Below, in pieces: positions 25,631 through 34,531 of a DNA stretch of 64,000 nucleotides. The notes beneath the pieces were generated by a model. That model ran no database searches. It had not been told where the DNA came from and saw only the letters and a program-made list of their open reading frames with translations. Made by a program: the position numbers and the translations under genes. The stretch spans positions 1 through 64,000 of the forward strand of contig NZ_BOPG01000032.1 of assembly GCF_016863635.1 (NCBI RefSeq), written 5' to 3'. This DNA is from Virgisporangium aurantiacum. GTDB lineage: Bacteria > Actinomycetota > Actinomycetes > Mycobacteriales > Micromonosporaceae. Positions within the stretch are counted from its first letter, which is position 1, and every line of letters begins with the position of its first letter.

Positions 25631-28359
25631 AGCGGGGACCGCGTGTCGAGCCGATGCCGGGCCACGAACGCGCCCACCCGGTCGGTCATCAGGCTCAGCA
25701 GGGCGAATACGACCGCGATGCCCACACCTGAGGCCGTTGCCAGCGGGTCCTCCCCGGAGAGGACGAACACCAATGCGCCGACGATGCCGGGCGCCGTTGC
25801 GGTCAGCGGCCGCTGCCAGTCGCCCCACCGGGTTTCCCAGAACTCGGGCGGCGGCCGGTCCCGGAACCGCCCCATCTGCAAGGCGAAGCCGACCAGTACC
25901 GCGACCGCGGCCGCGTAGAGCAGCAGAATCGAGTATGGATCGGATGCGAGGAACCCGAAGCGGTCGCCGAGCAGGACGGTAGCCCCGAGCGCCAGCGGAA
26001 TGACGCGCACGCCGCCGACGTACGCCGTACCCAGCCCGACCCCGAGGCCGGCCAGCGTCAGGCTGGTTAGGCCCCAATGCAACCAACTCTCCTGGTAGAA
26101 AAGGCCCGCTCCGATCGGCGTGAGGGAGGCGACGCCGGAGCCGACGGCGAATATCACCCGGTTCCGCCGCTGGAACCGGGTCCACGGCGTCGTGGTGGAG
26201 GTGAATTTCCAGGACAGCGTCGGAAGAATCCAGGCCCAGGCCAACACCGGCTCGACCACCAGCACGGCCGCCTGAAGGTTCGGCGGCAGGAGATTGTCGT
26301 CGTTCAGGAGAGACGTGGCGACGATGAGCGGGAGCGACAGGCCCGCACCGAGAACGAATCCGCGTCGTCGGCCGGCCGCCGCCGACACGACGCAGGAGAA
26401 CATCCCCGCCACGAAGGACGTCAGCATCGGAAAGAATGCGACCGCGGGCCAGAAGTCCCGGGCCCGCCAACGCTCGTAGAGGGCATCGGGATCGGGTGAG
26501 CCGAAGGTCTGCCCGACCATCACCGCGACGCCGACCGTCGACATCAGCGTCGCGGCGACCACGATCGCGTTGCTCACCACGAGAGCCCGCCGCACCCGGG
26601 GCGCCGGCGCGTCGGCCGGGAGTCCCGTCATCGCGAGCCGGTGCCGCTGCCGCCGGATCGCCGCCACCAACGCCCTGGGCGCCGCCGCCGCGAGCTGCCG
26701 ACGGCGGAGCGTCGGGTCGGTCAGGTGGACGCGGTCCGTCGGGGCTTCGCCGCGGCCGGCTCCCGGACCCGACTCGGTGACGGACAGTCCGGCTCCCGCA
26801 CCGGCGGTCGGGAGAAGGCCGTCGGTCAGGATCTGGTGGACGGCCGACCGCACAGCGCCGAGCTGGCCGCGCGACAGCGTGACGATGAGGCCGGCGCGCA
26901 ACCAGTCCGGCATGTAGGCGTGCCGGAACCAGGGCAGCCGGGCCAGCACCTCGATCGGCAGGTGGTCGGCCAGCGGTCGGCCGTCGTCGGCGTGGACCAG
27001 CCGGCCGAGCGCGACCGTCAACTCGTAGCTGATCTCGGGATACACCGCGCACGTCGCCAGCCAGTACCAGCCGCCCGGCCCCAACGCCGTCCCCAGCAGA
27101 TCCATCGCCCGCACCAGCGCGTCGCGCGGCGGCGGCACCGCCTCGATCCAGACCTGGTCGTCCTCCTCGAAAACGGTCGGAAGCGCGAGCCCGGCCGGCT
27201 CCGACCGGACCCGCTCACGGGCCCACGCCGGGTCGAGCGCGCGCACGTCGTCCAGGACCCGGTGGACCGGCCGGAGCGGCCGGGCGTACCGGGCGTCGGG
27301 ATCGACCTGGATCGTCTCGGCCCACCGGTCGAACCGGGCGAGCCACGGCCGCTCCGCGCCGGTCAACGGATCGCGCAGCGACGCGTCCCGGGCGAACAGC
27401 AACACCCGTTCCCGCTCGCTGGTGGGGTGGAGCGTGTCGAGGTGACGCGGGCCACGCGCCCGGTCGATGACGAGTTGCGAGCGCGCCTGCAGGCCGACCC
27501 GGCTCATCGCCACGCCCTGTGCGGCCAGCTGATCGACGACGCGGGCGTAGTGGCCGGCCAGCACGTCGCCCGCGCTGTGCTGCTCGATGACCGCGAGATA
27601 TTCGGGAGCGCGTTTGTACTCCACGAATCGAGGCGTGAGCCGGACTCCAGCCCGGAGCGAGGCGTCGACCGTCCGCGGGACGTCGAGCGTGCTGCGGCCC
27701 GGCTCGCGGATGCGGGTCCGCAGCGTCCGGGCGAGCCGGGCGCTGTCGGCCGGATCCAGCGGGTGGGTGGTCTCCCAGCCGAGCTTCACGTCGGGGCCGG
27801 GCGCCGGCGACGTCGATCGCCGGCGCAGCCGCTTGCGGAACGCCAGCAGCATGGTCGCGGCGCCGGCGGCCAGGAACGCGACCAGGCCCGACCACATCCA
27901 CACGGGCCAGCCCGGATCCTCGTCGGACGCCGGGCCGCCCGATCCACTCTCCCCGCCAGAGCTGCCGGTGCCCAGGTTCAGCCGCAGGAGCACGACGGCG
28001 AAGGCGATCACGAAGAAGGCCGAGAGAAGCAGGATCGGAAGGCTGTGCCGCCACGGCGGGACGGCCGGACGGGAATCGTCGTCGGACCCCGGCGCCGCCG
28101 CGGGCGCGCTGTCCCGGAAGACCTCGGCGAACACCTCCAGTTCGCCGTCCCGCGCGCAGAAGACCGGCCGCAGGTACCGTCGGAGCTCGTCGTCGGAGGG
28201 TGGGCGGCCCAGCGTGGCGAAGAGATACGCGACGACGTCCTGAGCCCGCTGGATCTCCCACAGCGAAATGTGCCAGCCCCGGGCCCGCAGCCGGCCGACC
28301 ACACTCCACAGCGTCGCCTCGACGGCCGTACCCCGGTCCGGGTCGGGCGGCACGGTCAC
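25618..28359 (-). CDS. Degenerate vWA domain fused to a polytopic membrane module (conflict-system component)
   Basis: 913 residues from GTG 28359, overlapping the MoxR stop by 4 nt. Order: N-terminal helical domain (about 10-85, ends EVFAEVFRD, like the start of SAV_2336/CoxE-like proteins); two membrane helices (about 105-125, 150-170); a soluble core of about 180-560 with the pattern seen in MoxR-associated vWA proteins (a strand-helix YLAVIEQHSAGD, an LLFARDASLRDPLTGAERPW block and a CAVYPEISYELTVALG...LPWFR...PDWLR block); then about ten membrane helices. The MIDAS DxSxS is not kept (EQHSAGD), so metal binding is doubtful. Last gene of the three-gene operon; the membrane half is the best candidate effector. 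Function is inference. Confidence 0.7.
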   Translation of the reverse strand: MTVPPDPDRGTAVEATLWSVVGRLRARGWHISLWEIQRAQDVVAYLFATLGRPPSDDELRRYLRPVFCARDGELEVFAEVFRDSAPAAAPGSDDDSRPAVPPWRHSLPILLLSAFFVIAFAVVLLRLNLGTGSSGGESGSGGPASDEDPGWPVWMWSGLVAFLAAGAATMLLAFRKRLRRRSTSPAPGPDVKLGWETTHPLDPADSARLARTLRTRIREPGRSTLDVPRTVDASLRAGVRLTPRFVEYKRAPEYLAVIEQHSAGDVLAGHYARVVDQLAAQGVAMSRVGLQARSQLVIDRARGPRHLDTLHPTSERERVLLFARDASLRDPLTGAERPWLARFDRWAETIQVDPDARYARPLRPVHRVLDDVRALDPAWARERVRSEPAGLALPTVFEEDDQVWIEAVPPPRDALVRAMDLLGTALGPGGWYWLATCAVYPEISYELTVALGRLVHADDGRPLADHLPIEVLARLPWFRHAYMPDWLRAGLIVTLSRGQLGAVRSAVHQILTDGLLPTAGAGAGLSVTESGPGAGRGEAPTDRVHLTDPTLRRRQLAAAAPRALVAAIRRQRHRLAMTGLPADAPAPRVRRALVVSNAIVVAATLMSTVGVAVMVGQTFGSPDPDALYERWRARDFWPAVAFFPMLTSFVAGMFSCVVSAAAGRRRGFVLGAGLSLPLIVATSLLNDDNLLPPNLQAAVLVVEPVLAWAWILPTLSWKFTSTTTPWTRFQRRNRVIFAVGSGVASLTPIGAGLFYQESWLHWGLTSLTLAGLGVGLGTAYVGGVRVIPLALGATVLLGDRFGFLASDPYSILLLYAAAVAVLVGFALQMGRFRDRPPPEFWETRWGDWQRPLTATAPGIVGALVFVLSGEDPLATASGVGIAVVFALLSLMTDRVGAFVARHRLDTRSPLHLD

Positions 28360-29330
28360 CGGTTCCGGTCGGCGAGCCAGGCGGTCAGCACGCCGTTCGC
28401 CCGCTCGACGTCGGCCGCGGTCTTCGCCAGGACGCCGATCGTGACGTGCAGCGTCCGGACGCCGAGCGGGTCCCCGTCGGTGCCGGCGTGCGCGAGCACC
28501 ACCAACCAGTTCAGGAACTCGGCCAGTCCGGGCCGGCGGGACAGACCGGTGCCGTCCGCGCGTAGCGCCGTGAACAGCGAGACCGCCTGGTCGAGCAGCG
28601 GGTCCAGACCACGCACATGGGCACCGAGGTGGCTGAGCGCGATCCTGCGCAGGGTCTCGTCGTCCGGGAACGTCACGTGGTGGAACACGCAGCGGCGGAG
28701 AAACGGCTCGGGCAGGTCCCGCTCCGAGTTGCTGGTGATCACCACGATCGGGCGGTGGCGGTTGTCGGCACGGAGCACGACGTCACCGAGCTCGGGGATG
28801 CGGAAATACAGGTGCTCGAGCTCGTTCAGCACGTCGTTCGGGAAGTCGCGGGGCGCCTTGTCGATCTCGTCGATCAGGACGACCGACCGCCGCGGCGCGG
28901 ATCCGTCGTCGCCGGCGGCGCAGAACCGGGCGCGCTGCTCGGGCGGCAGCGTGGCCAGGATCGCCCGGCCCAGCGCCGTCCAGGTGAGGAACCGGGCCGG
29001 ATCGCCGACCTCGTGGCGCGACGACGCCTCGAAGCGTCGCAGCGAGTCGTACCGGTAGAAGAGGGAGTCGGCGGTCGAGTCGGACTTCGTCTCGAACTTG
29101 AGCAGCGGCCCCAGGCCGAGCGACCACGCCAGGTTGTCCGCGAGCTGGGTCTTTCCGCAGCCCGGCTCGCCGGTGAGGAGGAGCGGCTGGCCGAGCAGCA
29201 GCGCGACGTTCACCGCGTCGACGAGGTCAGGCGCCGGCAGGTAGGCGGCCGGGTCGGCCAGCCGGGCGGACGGGGAGGGCGGCATCGAAGCCGTCGACGC
29301 CCGGACCACGCCGGTATAGAAGTCGAGCAT
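28356..29330 (-). CDS. MoxR-type AAA+ ATPase of the conflict-type operon
   Basis: 324 residues. The ATG shares one base with the upstream stop (TGATG). AAA+ core: Walker A GEPGCGKT at 54-61, Walker B VVLIDEIDK with D154/E155, sensor-1 ITSN, and an arginine finger region EPFLRRC. The early LVDAVNVALLLGQPLLLTG is the usual MoxR/RavA-like start. MoxR proteins remodel partner proteins, typically a vWA protein, using ATP. Here the partners are the DUF4062 protein before it and the vWA-membrane protein after it, both translationally coupled, so a fixed stoichiometric complex is likely. Confidence 0.9.
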   Translation of the reverse strand: MLDFYTGVVRASTASMPPSPSARLADPAAYLPAPDLVDAVNVALLLGQPLLLTGEPGCGKTQLADNLAWSLGLGPLLKFETKSDSTADSLFYRYDSLRRFEASSRHEVGDPARFLTWTALGRAILATLPPEQRARFCAAGDDGSAPRRSVVLIDEIDKAPRDFPNDVLNELEHLYFRIPELGDVVLRADNRHRPIVVITSNSERDLPEPFLRRCVFHHVTFPDDETLRRIALSHLGAHVRGLDPLLDQAVSLFTALRADGTGLSRRPGLAEFLNWLVVLAHAGTDGDPLGVRTLHVTIGVLAKTAADVERANGVLTAWLADRNR

Positions 29331-30655
29331 CAGGCCATCTCCGTGTTCGTCGCCTCGGACCGCAGCAGGTAGGTCAACGCGGCGGCGAGTTTCTCCATCG
29401 GCATGCCGCGTTCCCCGCTGGTGCGTTCGTGCTGTTCGAAGATCCGCCGGATCGCCGGCACCAGATCGCCGCCGCCCAGGAACCGGCGTACGTCGGGCAG
29501 CTCCGACCAGACCTCCACCTCGAACATCTCCACGTTGCTGAGCTCCGGCAGGACGACGGCCGATCCGGCGACCTTCCGCACGGCCTCGGCCAGGCGGGCG
29601 GCACCCGACGTACGCCAGGGGAGACGTTCGGCCCACCCGGAGGGCGCGCGGTACTGCGCGGAGATCACCGGCAGGACCCGCAGCGGACGCCGTCGCGGCC
29701 ACGTCTCGAAGTACCTGACCAGCCGGTCGACCTGCCGCACCTGGGGCCGGCCGTAGCGCAGCTCCACCTCGACCGGGAACCGCAGCATCGTCAGCGTGCC
29801 CAGTTCGTGGAGTCGCGCGGCCAGCGTCGCCACGTCGGTGTCGGCGTCGAGCGAGCAACTCCGGGCGATCCGGCGGGTGATCACGTCGGGTTGGTCCAGT
29901 TCGGCGGCGCGCAGGGCGACCGCGAACATGTGCACCGTTCCGGTTGCCGGCAGGTGCCGCGCCAGCAACTGCTCCTGCATGTGCTCGGCGAACTTGTGGT
30001 GCGCCTGTCCCGCCGCGCCGTGCAGAACGACGACGGAAGGCGAGAGACCGAGACGGTCGCCACGCGCGGCCTCGGCGAGCTCCTCCTGCTGGGCGTGCCG
30101 GTCGGGGACGTACGGGAGCAGACCCGGCACCGGCGCGGTGTTCTCGCCGAGCAGCCGGTGCAGCGCGCGCCGGACACCGTCGGCCAACTGGTCGGGGGTG
30201 GTGAACTGGTCGACGATGTGGTCCCTGGCCTGAACCCGACGCAGCCGGCGCACCGCGCCCTGCGAACGGTCGACGTGAGCGGTCGGCCACGAGGCCTTCT
30301 CGTCGAGGTGGAACAGCAGGACGTGCTTGCGGAGGCGGACCGCCTCCTCGTACTCCAGGTGGGTGAAGCTCCGGCGCGAGCCCGGCGGCGCCGAACCGTA
30401 GCGCCAGGCCACGATCCCGACGTAGACCTCGCAACTGCCGACGTCGGCCAGGCACCGCTCGACCGGCGGGCGGCCGTCCGCGCCGTAGGTCTCCATCGAG
30501 ACCACCTCGCAGCCGCTGCGCCGGACGACGTCGATCACCCGGCGGCGCGCATCGGCCAGATCGAGCGCCGGCGACGACACGTAGACCCGGGGCCTGCGGC
30601 CGCGGCCGGGGCCACCGGCGGGCGGCCGCGCGACCAGCACCTCGGTCTGGGACAT
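29330..30655 (-). CDS. DUF4062 plus inactive-STAND-like protein (conflict-system sensor)
   Basis: 441 residues from ATG 30655; a GTG 24 nt upstream is possible. GACAAT ends 6 nt before the ATG, fitting a leaderless start. Residues 22-110 match DUF4062: RVYVSSPALDLADARRRV, CEVVSMETYG, and EVYVGIVAWRYG, a TIR-like fold. Residues about 170-400 look like the inactive STAND (iSTAND) module of MoxR/vWA conflict systems: a P-loop-like position reads VVVLHGAAGQAHHKF, without the Walker Lys. DUF4062 and iSTAND parts are described as sensor or signalling modules in predicted immune systems. It is first in the operon. Function inferred from domain company. Confidence 0.7.
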   Translation of the reverse strand: MSQTEVLVARPPAGGPGRGRRPRVYVSSPALDLADARRRVIDVVRRSGCEVVSMETYGADGRPPVERCLADVGSCEVYVGIVAWRYGSAPPGSRRSFTHLEYEEAVRLRKHVLLFHLDEKASWPTAHVDRSQGAVRRLRRVQARDHIVDQFTTPDQLADGVRRALHRLLGENTAPVPGLLPYVPDRHAQQEELAEAARGDRLGLSPSVVVLHGAAGQAHHKFAEHMQEQLLARHLPATGTVHMFAVALRAAELDQPDVITRRIARSCSLDADTDVATLAARLHELGTLTMLRFPVEVELRYGRPQVRQVDRLVRYFETWPRRRPLRVLPVISAQYRAPSGWAERLPWRTSGAARLAEAVRKVAGSAVVLPELSNVEMFEVEVWSELPDVRRFLGGGDLVPAIRRIFEQHERTSGERGMPMEKLAAALTYLLRSEATNTEMA

Positions 30656-30857
30656 GCGGGGATTGTCGGCCCGAAGCACCGGGCCCGATGCGGGAATGCG
30701 CCGTCACCCCACTTCCGGGTGGAACGGATGTGACTCGACGGTTCGGCGGACGCGTGACGCCCGCCACGGTGGTGCGCGTCACGGAGCCGTACGGTCACAC
30801 GGCTCGGCCCTCTCTCGTCACACGGTGGAAGGACATCTCCACACGAGCGGGGCCGAC

Positions 30858-32414
30858 ATGAAACGTCGAAGGCTTGACCGCGCCGCGTTGTCGGCCCGGA
30901 CCGGGACGGCGGTGGACGCCCGGCTACGGGTCGCCACACCGTTGCGGGGCATACTCAACCGCGTCTTTCCCGACCACTGGTCCTTCCTGCTGGGCGAGAT
31001 CGCCCTGTACTCGTTGGTCGTGCTCATCGTCACCGGCACGTTTCTGTCGCTCTTCTTCGAGCCCTCGATGAAGGATGTCGTGTACGAGGGGTCGTACGTG
31101 CCGTTGCGGGGAACGCACATGTCGGCGGCCTATGCGTCCACATTGGACATTTCCTTCGACGTGCGCGGTGGCCTTCTGATGCGTCAGATGCACCACTGGG
31201 CGGCGATGCTGTTCATCGCGACGATCGTGATGTATCTGCTGCGGGTCTTCTTCACCGGCGCGTTCCGCAAGCCGCGGGAGCTGAAGTGGGTCGTCGGCCT
31301 GCTGCTGTTCTGGGCCGCCCTGGTGACCAGCTACACCGGCTACATGATGATGGACGACGGCATGTCGGGTACGGGCATGCAGATCCTGCAGAGCATCCTG
31401 CTGTCGGTACCCGTGGCCGGCAGCTGGTTGGCGTCGTCGGTTTTCGGCGGTGAGTTCCCGGGCGACGTCATCGTCGGCCGCTTCAACGTCCTCCACGTGG
31501 TGCTGCTTCCCGGGCTGCTGGTGACGCTCATGCTCGCTCTGGTCGGGCTGCGGCTCCGGCACGGGTCGACCCAGTGGGCGGGCCCTCGCCGCACCGAAAC
31601 GAACGTCGTCGGCCGGCGGATGTTCCCCGGGTACGGGCTGAAGCAGGTCGGACTGTTCCTGCTCGTCTGCGCCGTGGTCGCGGTGCTGGGCGGCCTCTTC
31701 CAGATCAACCCGGTCTGGTTGTTCGGGCCGGCACAACCGGCGGCCGCGTCGGCGCTGTCGCAACCGGCCTGGTATCTCATGTTCCTCGACGGCGCGGTCC
31801 GGATCATGCCGCCGTGGGAGCTGAGCATCGCCGGGTACACCGTCCACCCGATCTTCTGGGCGGCGGTGGTGCTGCCGACCTTCCTCGTCGCGCTGCCCAT
31901 GGCGTACCCGTTCATCGAGGCGCGGGTGCGCCGGGACCACCGGGAGCATCACCTGCTCGACCGCCCGCGGGACGTCCCGCGCCGCACCGCGCTGGGTGCC
32001 ATGGCCCTCGCGTTCTACCTCGTGTTGACGCTGTCGGGCGCCGGCGACGTTATCGCCCTGACGTTCCACGTCAGCACGAACGCCGTGACGTGGGCCGGCC
32101 GGATCGGACTGCTGCTCCTGCCGCCGGTGGCGTACTGGCTGACGCACCGCGTCTGCCTCGCGCTCCAGCAGCACGACCGCGAGGTGCTGGTGCACGGCGT
32201 GGAGACCGGCATCATCCGGCGCATGCCGGACGGCGGGTTCACGGAGGTCCACCAGCCGCTCGCGGCCGCCGAGCTGTCGTATGCGGGCCGGGCGGTGCCG
32301 AAGAAGATGAACCACGTCGGCGCGCTCGCGCCCGCCGCCAAGGGATTCTTCACCCCACTGGAACGGCCCGCGGTCGCCTCGTCGTCCGCGCGCGCGGTCG
32401 ATCGGGCGGCGTGA
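30858..32414 (+). CDS. QcrB-like cytochrome b, orphan and haem-depleted
   Basis: 518 residues from ATG 30858. Overall it matches actinobacterial QcrB of the cytochrome bc1-aa3 supercomplex (FLLGEIALYSLVVLIVTG, RQMHHWAAMLF, LPPWE-type C-terminal half), with about eight helices. But key residues differ: His112 and His213 (one haem) are kept, while the partner ligands 14 and 15 residues on are Tyr126 and Leu228, so the second haem b site is lost. The quinol-oxidation motif (PDWY in relatives) reads P303-A-W-Y. No qcrA/qcrC neighbour. It may be an electron-transfer protein of altered function, or a decaying paralogue, though the frame is intact. Confidence 0.85.
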   Translation: MKRRRLDRAALSARTGTAVDARLRVATPLRGILNRVFPDHWSFLLGEIALYSLVVLIVTGTFLSLFFEPSMKDVVYEGSYVPLRGTHMSAAYASTLDISFDVRGGLLMRQMHHWAAMLFIATIVMYLLRVFFTGAFRKPRELKWVVGLLLFWAALVTSYTGYMMMDDGMSGTGMQILQSILLSVPVAGSWLASSVFGGEFPGDVIVGRFNVLHVVLLPGLLVTLMLALVGLRLRHGSTQWAGPRRTETNVVGRRMFPGYGLKQVGLFLLVCAVVAVLGGLFQINPVWLFGPAQPAAASALSQPAWYLMFLDGAVRIMPPWELSIAGYTVHPIFWAAVVLPTFLVALPMAYPFIEARVRRDHREHHLLDRPRDVPRRTALGAMALAFYLVLTLSGAGDVIALTFHVSTNAVTWAGRIGLLLLPPVAYWLTHRVCLALQQHDREVLVHGVETGIIRRMPDGGFTEVHQPLAAAELSYAGRAVPKKMNHVGALAPAAKGFFTPLERPAVASSSARAVDRAA

Positions 32415-32432
32415 CGACGATACGGTTCTCCT

Positions 32433-33749
32433 GTGCCGCGTCCCGACACCGAGATCGTCTTCGATCCGAACACCTACGTCGACGGGGTGCCGTACGACGC
32501 GCTGGCCCGCCTGCGCGCCGGGCACCCCGTGGTGTGGGTCGACGAGGTGCCGGTGCTCGGCTGGCCGGGCGGGCCGGGGTTCTGGCTCGTGCTGCGGCAC
32601 GCCGAGGTCGAGTCCGTGCTGCGCCGGCCGCAGCTGTTCTCGTCGTGGCTGGGCGCGACCCAGATCCGTGACCCGGCCACGCCGGCCGCGCTGACCTACG
32701 TCCGCTCGATGATGCTGAACATGGACCCGCCGGACCATTCCCGGTTGCGGCGGCTGCTGGCCCGGTCGTTCACCCCGCGCGCCGTGGGCGAGCTGACCGA
32801 CCGGATCGGCGCCCACGCCGCGGCGATCTGCGACCGGGTCTTCACCGGTCCCGCCGGCGTGTGCGACTTCGCCACCGACGTCGCGGCCGACCTGCCGCTG
32901 CTGGCGCTGGCCGACGTGCTCGGCATGCCCGAGTGCGACCGCGGGCTGCTGTTCGACTGGTCGAACCGGGTCATCGGCTACCAGGATCCGGACTACGCGT
33001 CGTCGGCGACGTTCGACCCGGCGGAGGGGACGCCGATGGCCCGCGAGGCGGTGGCGCTGCGGCCGGCCGCCGGGTCACAGCCCGACCCGCGAACAAGGGA
33101 GGGCATGCCGGACCTGTACGCCTACGCCCACCTGCTGGCCGAGGAGAAGCGCCGGCGGCCGGGCGACGACGTCATGTCGATCCTGCTGGCCCAGGTCGAC
33201 GACGACGGCGGGCAGGTGTCGGTCGAGGAGTTCGAGAACATGTTCTGGCTGTTCGCGGTCGCCGGCAACGAGACGCTCCGCAACGGTCTCCCCGGAGCGT
33301 GCGTCGCCCTGCTCGAACACCCGGACGCCCAGGACCGGCTGCGGGCCGACCCGGGCCTGCTGCCCACCGCGGTCGAGGAGATGCTGCGCTGGTGGACGCC
33401 CGTCATGACGTTCCGCCGCACCGCGACCGCCGACTGCGAGCTCGGCGGGCAACCGATCCGCCGCGGCGACAAGGTGGTCGTGTCGTTCTCCTCGGCGAAC
33501 CGGGACGGGACCGTGTTCGCCGACGCGGACCGGTTCGACATCGGGCGCAGCCCCAACCCGCACCTCGTGTTCGGCCACGGCCCGCACTTCTGTCTCGGCG
33601 CGCACCTGGCCCGGGCACAGATGCGGGCCCTGTTCGCCGAGGTGCTGCGGCGCACCTCGACCCTGCGCGCCGGCGGCCCGTGCGCGCGTCTGCGGTCGAA
33701 CTTCCAGCACGGCGTCAAGCACCTGCCGGTGGCGTGGACGGCGCCCTAG
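32433..33749 (+). CDS. Cytochrome P450
   Basis: 438 residues from GTG 32433. Haem-binding loop FGHGPHFCLGAHLAR with Cys387; I-helix AGNETLRNG with the conserved acid-alcohol pair; ExxR in the K helix (EEMLRW). The N-terminal HPVVWVDEVPVLGWPG and early M-rich block resemble CYP125/CYP142-like steroid or terpene hydroxylases, but the substrate cannot be told. It needs a ferredoxin and reductase not seen here. TACGGT (32421-32426) ends 6 nt before the GTG, so it is leaderless. It follows the QcrB-like gene by 18 nt; stop overlaps the convergent gene (CTAG). Confidence 0.93.
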   Translation: MPRPDTEIVFDPNTYVDGVPYDALARLRAGHPVVWVDEVPVLGWPGGPGFWLVLRHAEVESVLRRPQLFSSWLGATQIRDPATPAALTYVRSMMLNMDPPDHSRLRRLLARSFTPRAVGELTDRIGAHAAAICDRVFTGPAGVCDFATDVAADLPLLALADVLGMPECDRGLLFDWSNRVIGYQDPDYASSATFDPAEGTPMAREAVALRPAAGSQPDPRTREGMPDLYAYAHLLAEEKRRRPGDDVMSILLAQVDDDGGQVSVEEFENMFWLFAVAGNETLRNGLPGACVALLEHPDAQDRLRADPGLLPTAVEEMLRWWTPVMTFRRTATADCELGGQPIRRGDKVVVSFSSANRDGTVFADADRFDIGRSPNPHLVFGHGPHFCLGAHLARAQMRALFAEVLRRTSTLRAGGPCARLRSNFQHGVKHLPVAWTAP

Positions 33750-34096
33750 GAGTCGGCGTGCGCCAACGTGACCAGAGCGTCGAGCTGTCGCAGGGCGGCC
33801 CGCGCCTGTGCGGCGGTGAGGGAGAGGAACTCCGGGTCCGCCGTCGTTCCGGCCTTGAGGTACGTCACCGGCTCCCACGGCGGCGCCGGCTGGGCGAGAA
33901 AGGCGACGAGCGGGTTGAGGTCGGGGTCGAGCACGATGTCGCCGACGTGCGGGACGTCGCCGAGCGTGACGGGTGCCGACCGGTGGAAGCCCGTCTCGCC
34001 GGCCCGGTACTCGGGTCTCGGCACGGTGGCGGTGCAGTGCGCCCGGTCGCACCAGCTGGGATGCTCCAACGTCTCCACCGGATCGTGCTCGTCCAC
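33746..34096 (-). CDS. DUF6907-like hypothetical protein
   Basis: 116 residues if GTG 34096 is used. I prefer it to GTG 34117 because the upstream one falls inside a hairpin and a good -10 (TAACCT, 34105-34110 on the minus strand) ends 8 nt before 34096. The N-terminal PSWCDRAHC pattern resembles small actinomycete DUF6907 proteins that carry a Cys/His-rich start; the rest (LSLTAAQARAALRQLDAL) is helical. No signal sequence. Function unknown. Confidence 0.55.
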   Translation of the reverse strand: MDEHDPVETLEHPSWCDRAHCTATVPRPEYRAGETGFHRSAPVTLGDVPHVGDIVLDPDLNPLVAFLAQPAPPWEPVTYLKAGTTADPEFLSLTAAQARAALRQLDALVTLAHADS

Positions 34097-34104
34097 AGCT
34101 AAAC

Positions 34105-34153
34105 AGGTTACGCACACAGGGGTGTGCGCCGGGCCCGGACGGCCGGGCCCGGC
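34105..34153. promoter_or_regulatory. Promoter with two adjacent perfect hairpins
   Basis: CGCACAC-AGGG-GTGTGCG (34111-34128) abuts the TAACCT -10 of the leftward gene and is a likely operator. It is followed by GCCGGGCCCG (34128-34137) and CGGGCCCGGC (34144-34153), a second 10-bp stem. Both lie in a divergent promoter region, not after a gene, so they are more likely protein sites than terminators. Confidence 0.45.
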
Positions 34154-34260
34154 ACGGGTCGGACCGGCGGCACGCTACGGCCGGGTCGGCGACCCGGAAC
34201 GGGGGAAGCCGCCCAACCTAAGGGCCAGAACCGTGGGACGCGTGCGGCTAGTGTCGACGC

Positions 34261-34518
34261 GTGGAGTTGTGGGAACGCTCTGCGGCACTGAGCCTGCTCG
34301 ATGGGCTCCTGGCCGACAGCGCCACCGGCGGCGGCGTCGCCCTGGTGGCCGGCGAGGCCGGACTGGGCAAGTCCGCCCTGGTCACGGCGTTCGCCCGGCG
34401 GTGCGGGCCGCGGGCCCGGGTCCTCTGGGGCGGCTGTGACCGCCTGATCACCCCCCGCACGTTGGGTCCCGGCCAGGCCACCGCACTCGCCCACCGGCCG
34501 AACCTCGTGGGCCCATGA
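34261..34518 (+). pseudogene. N-terminal remnant of a LAL-type LuxR regulator
   Basis: 85 codons. The start matches large ATP-binding LuxR (LAL/MalT-like) regulators: ERSAALSLLDGLLADSATG, Walker A AGEAGLGKSALV, then LWGGCDRLITPRTLGP. Functional members have 850-1000 residues; here the similarity stops at about codon 70 and the frame ends at 34518. The leaderless promoter TAGTGT (34249-34254), 6 nt before GTG 34261, is intact. So the promoter and first exon-like piece remain and the rest has been lost or replaced. Confidence 0.75.
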
Positions 34519-34531
34519 ACGAAGGGACCGC

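Noticed and set aside
34117..34117. GTG 34117 as start of the DUF6907-like gene
   Set aside because: It falls inside a perfect hairpin with no -10 or ribosome binding site; GTG 34096 has a TAACCT box 8 nt upstream.
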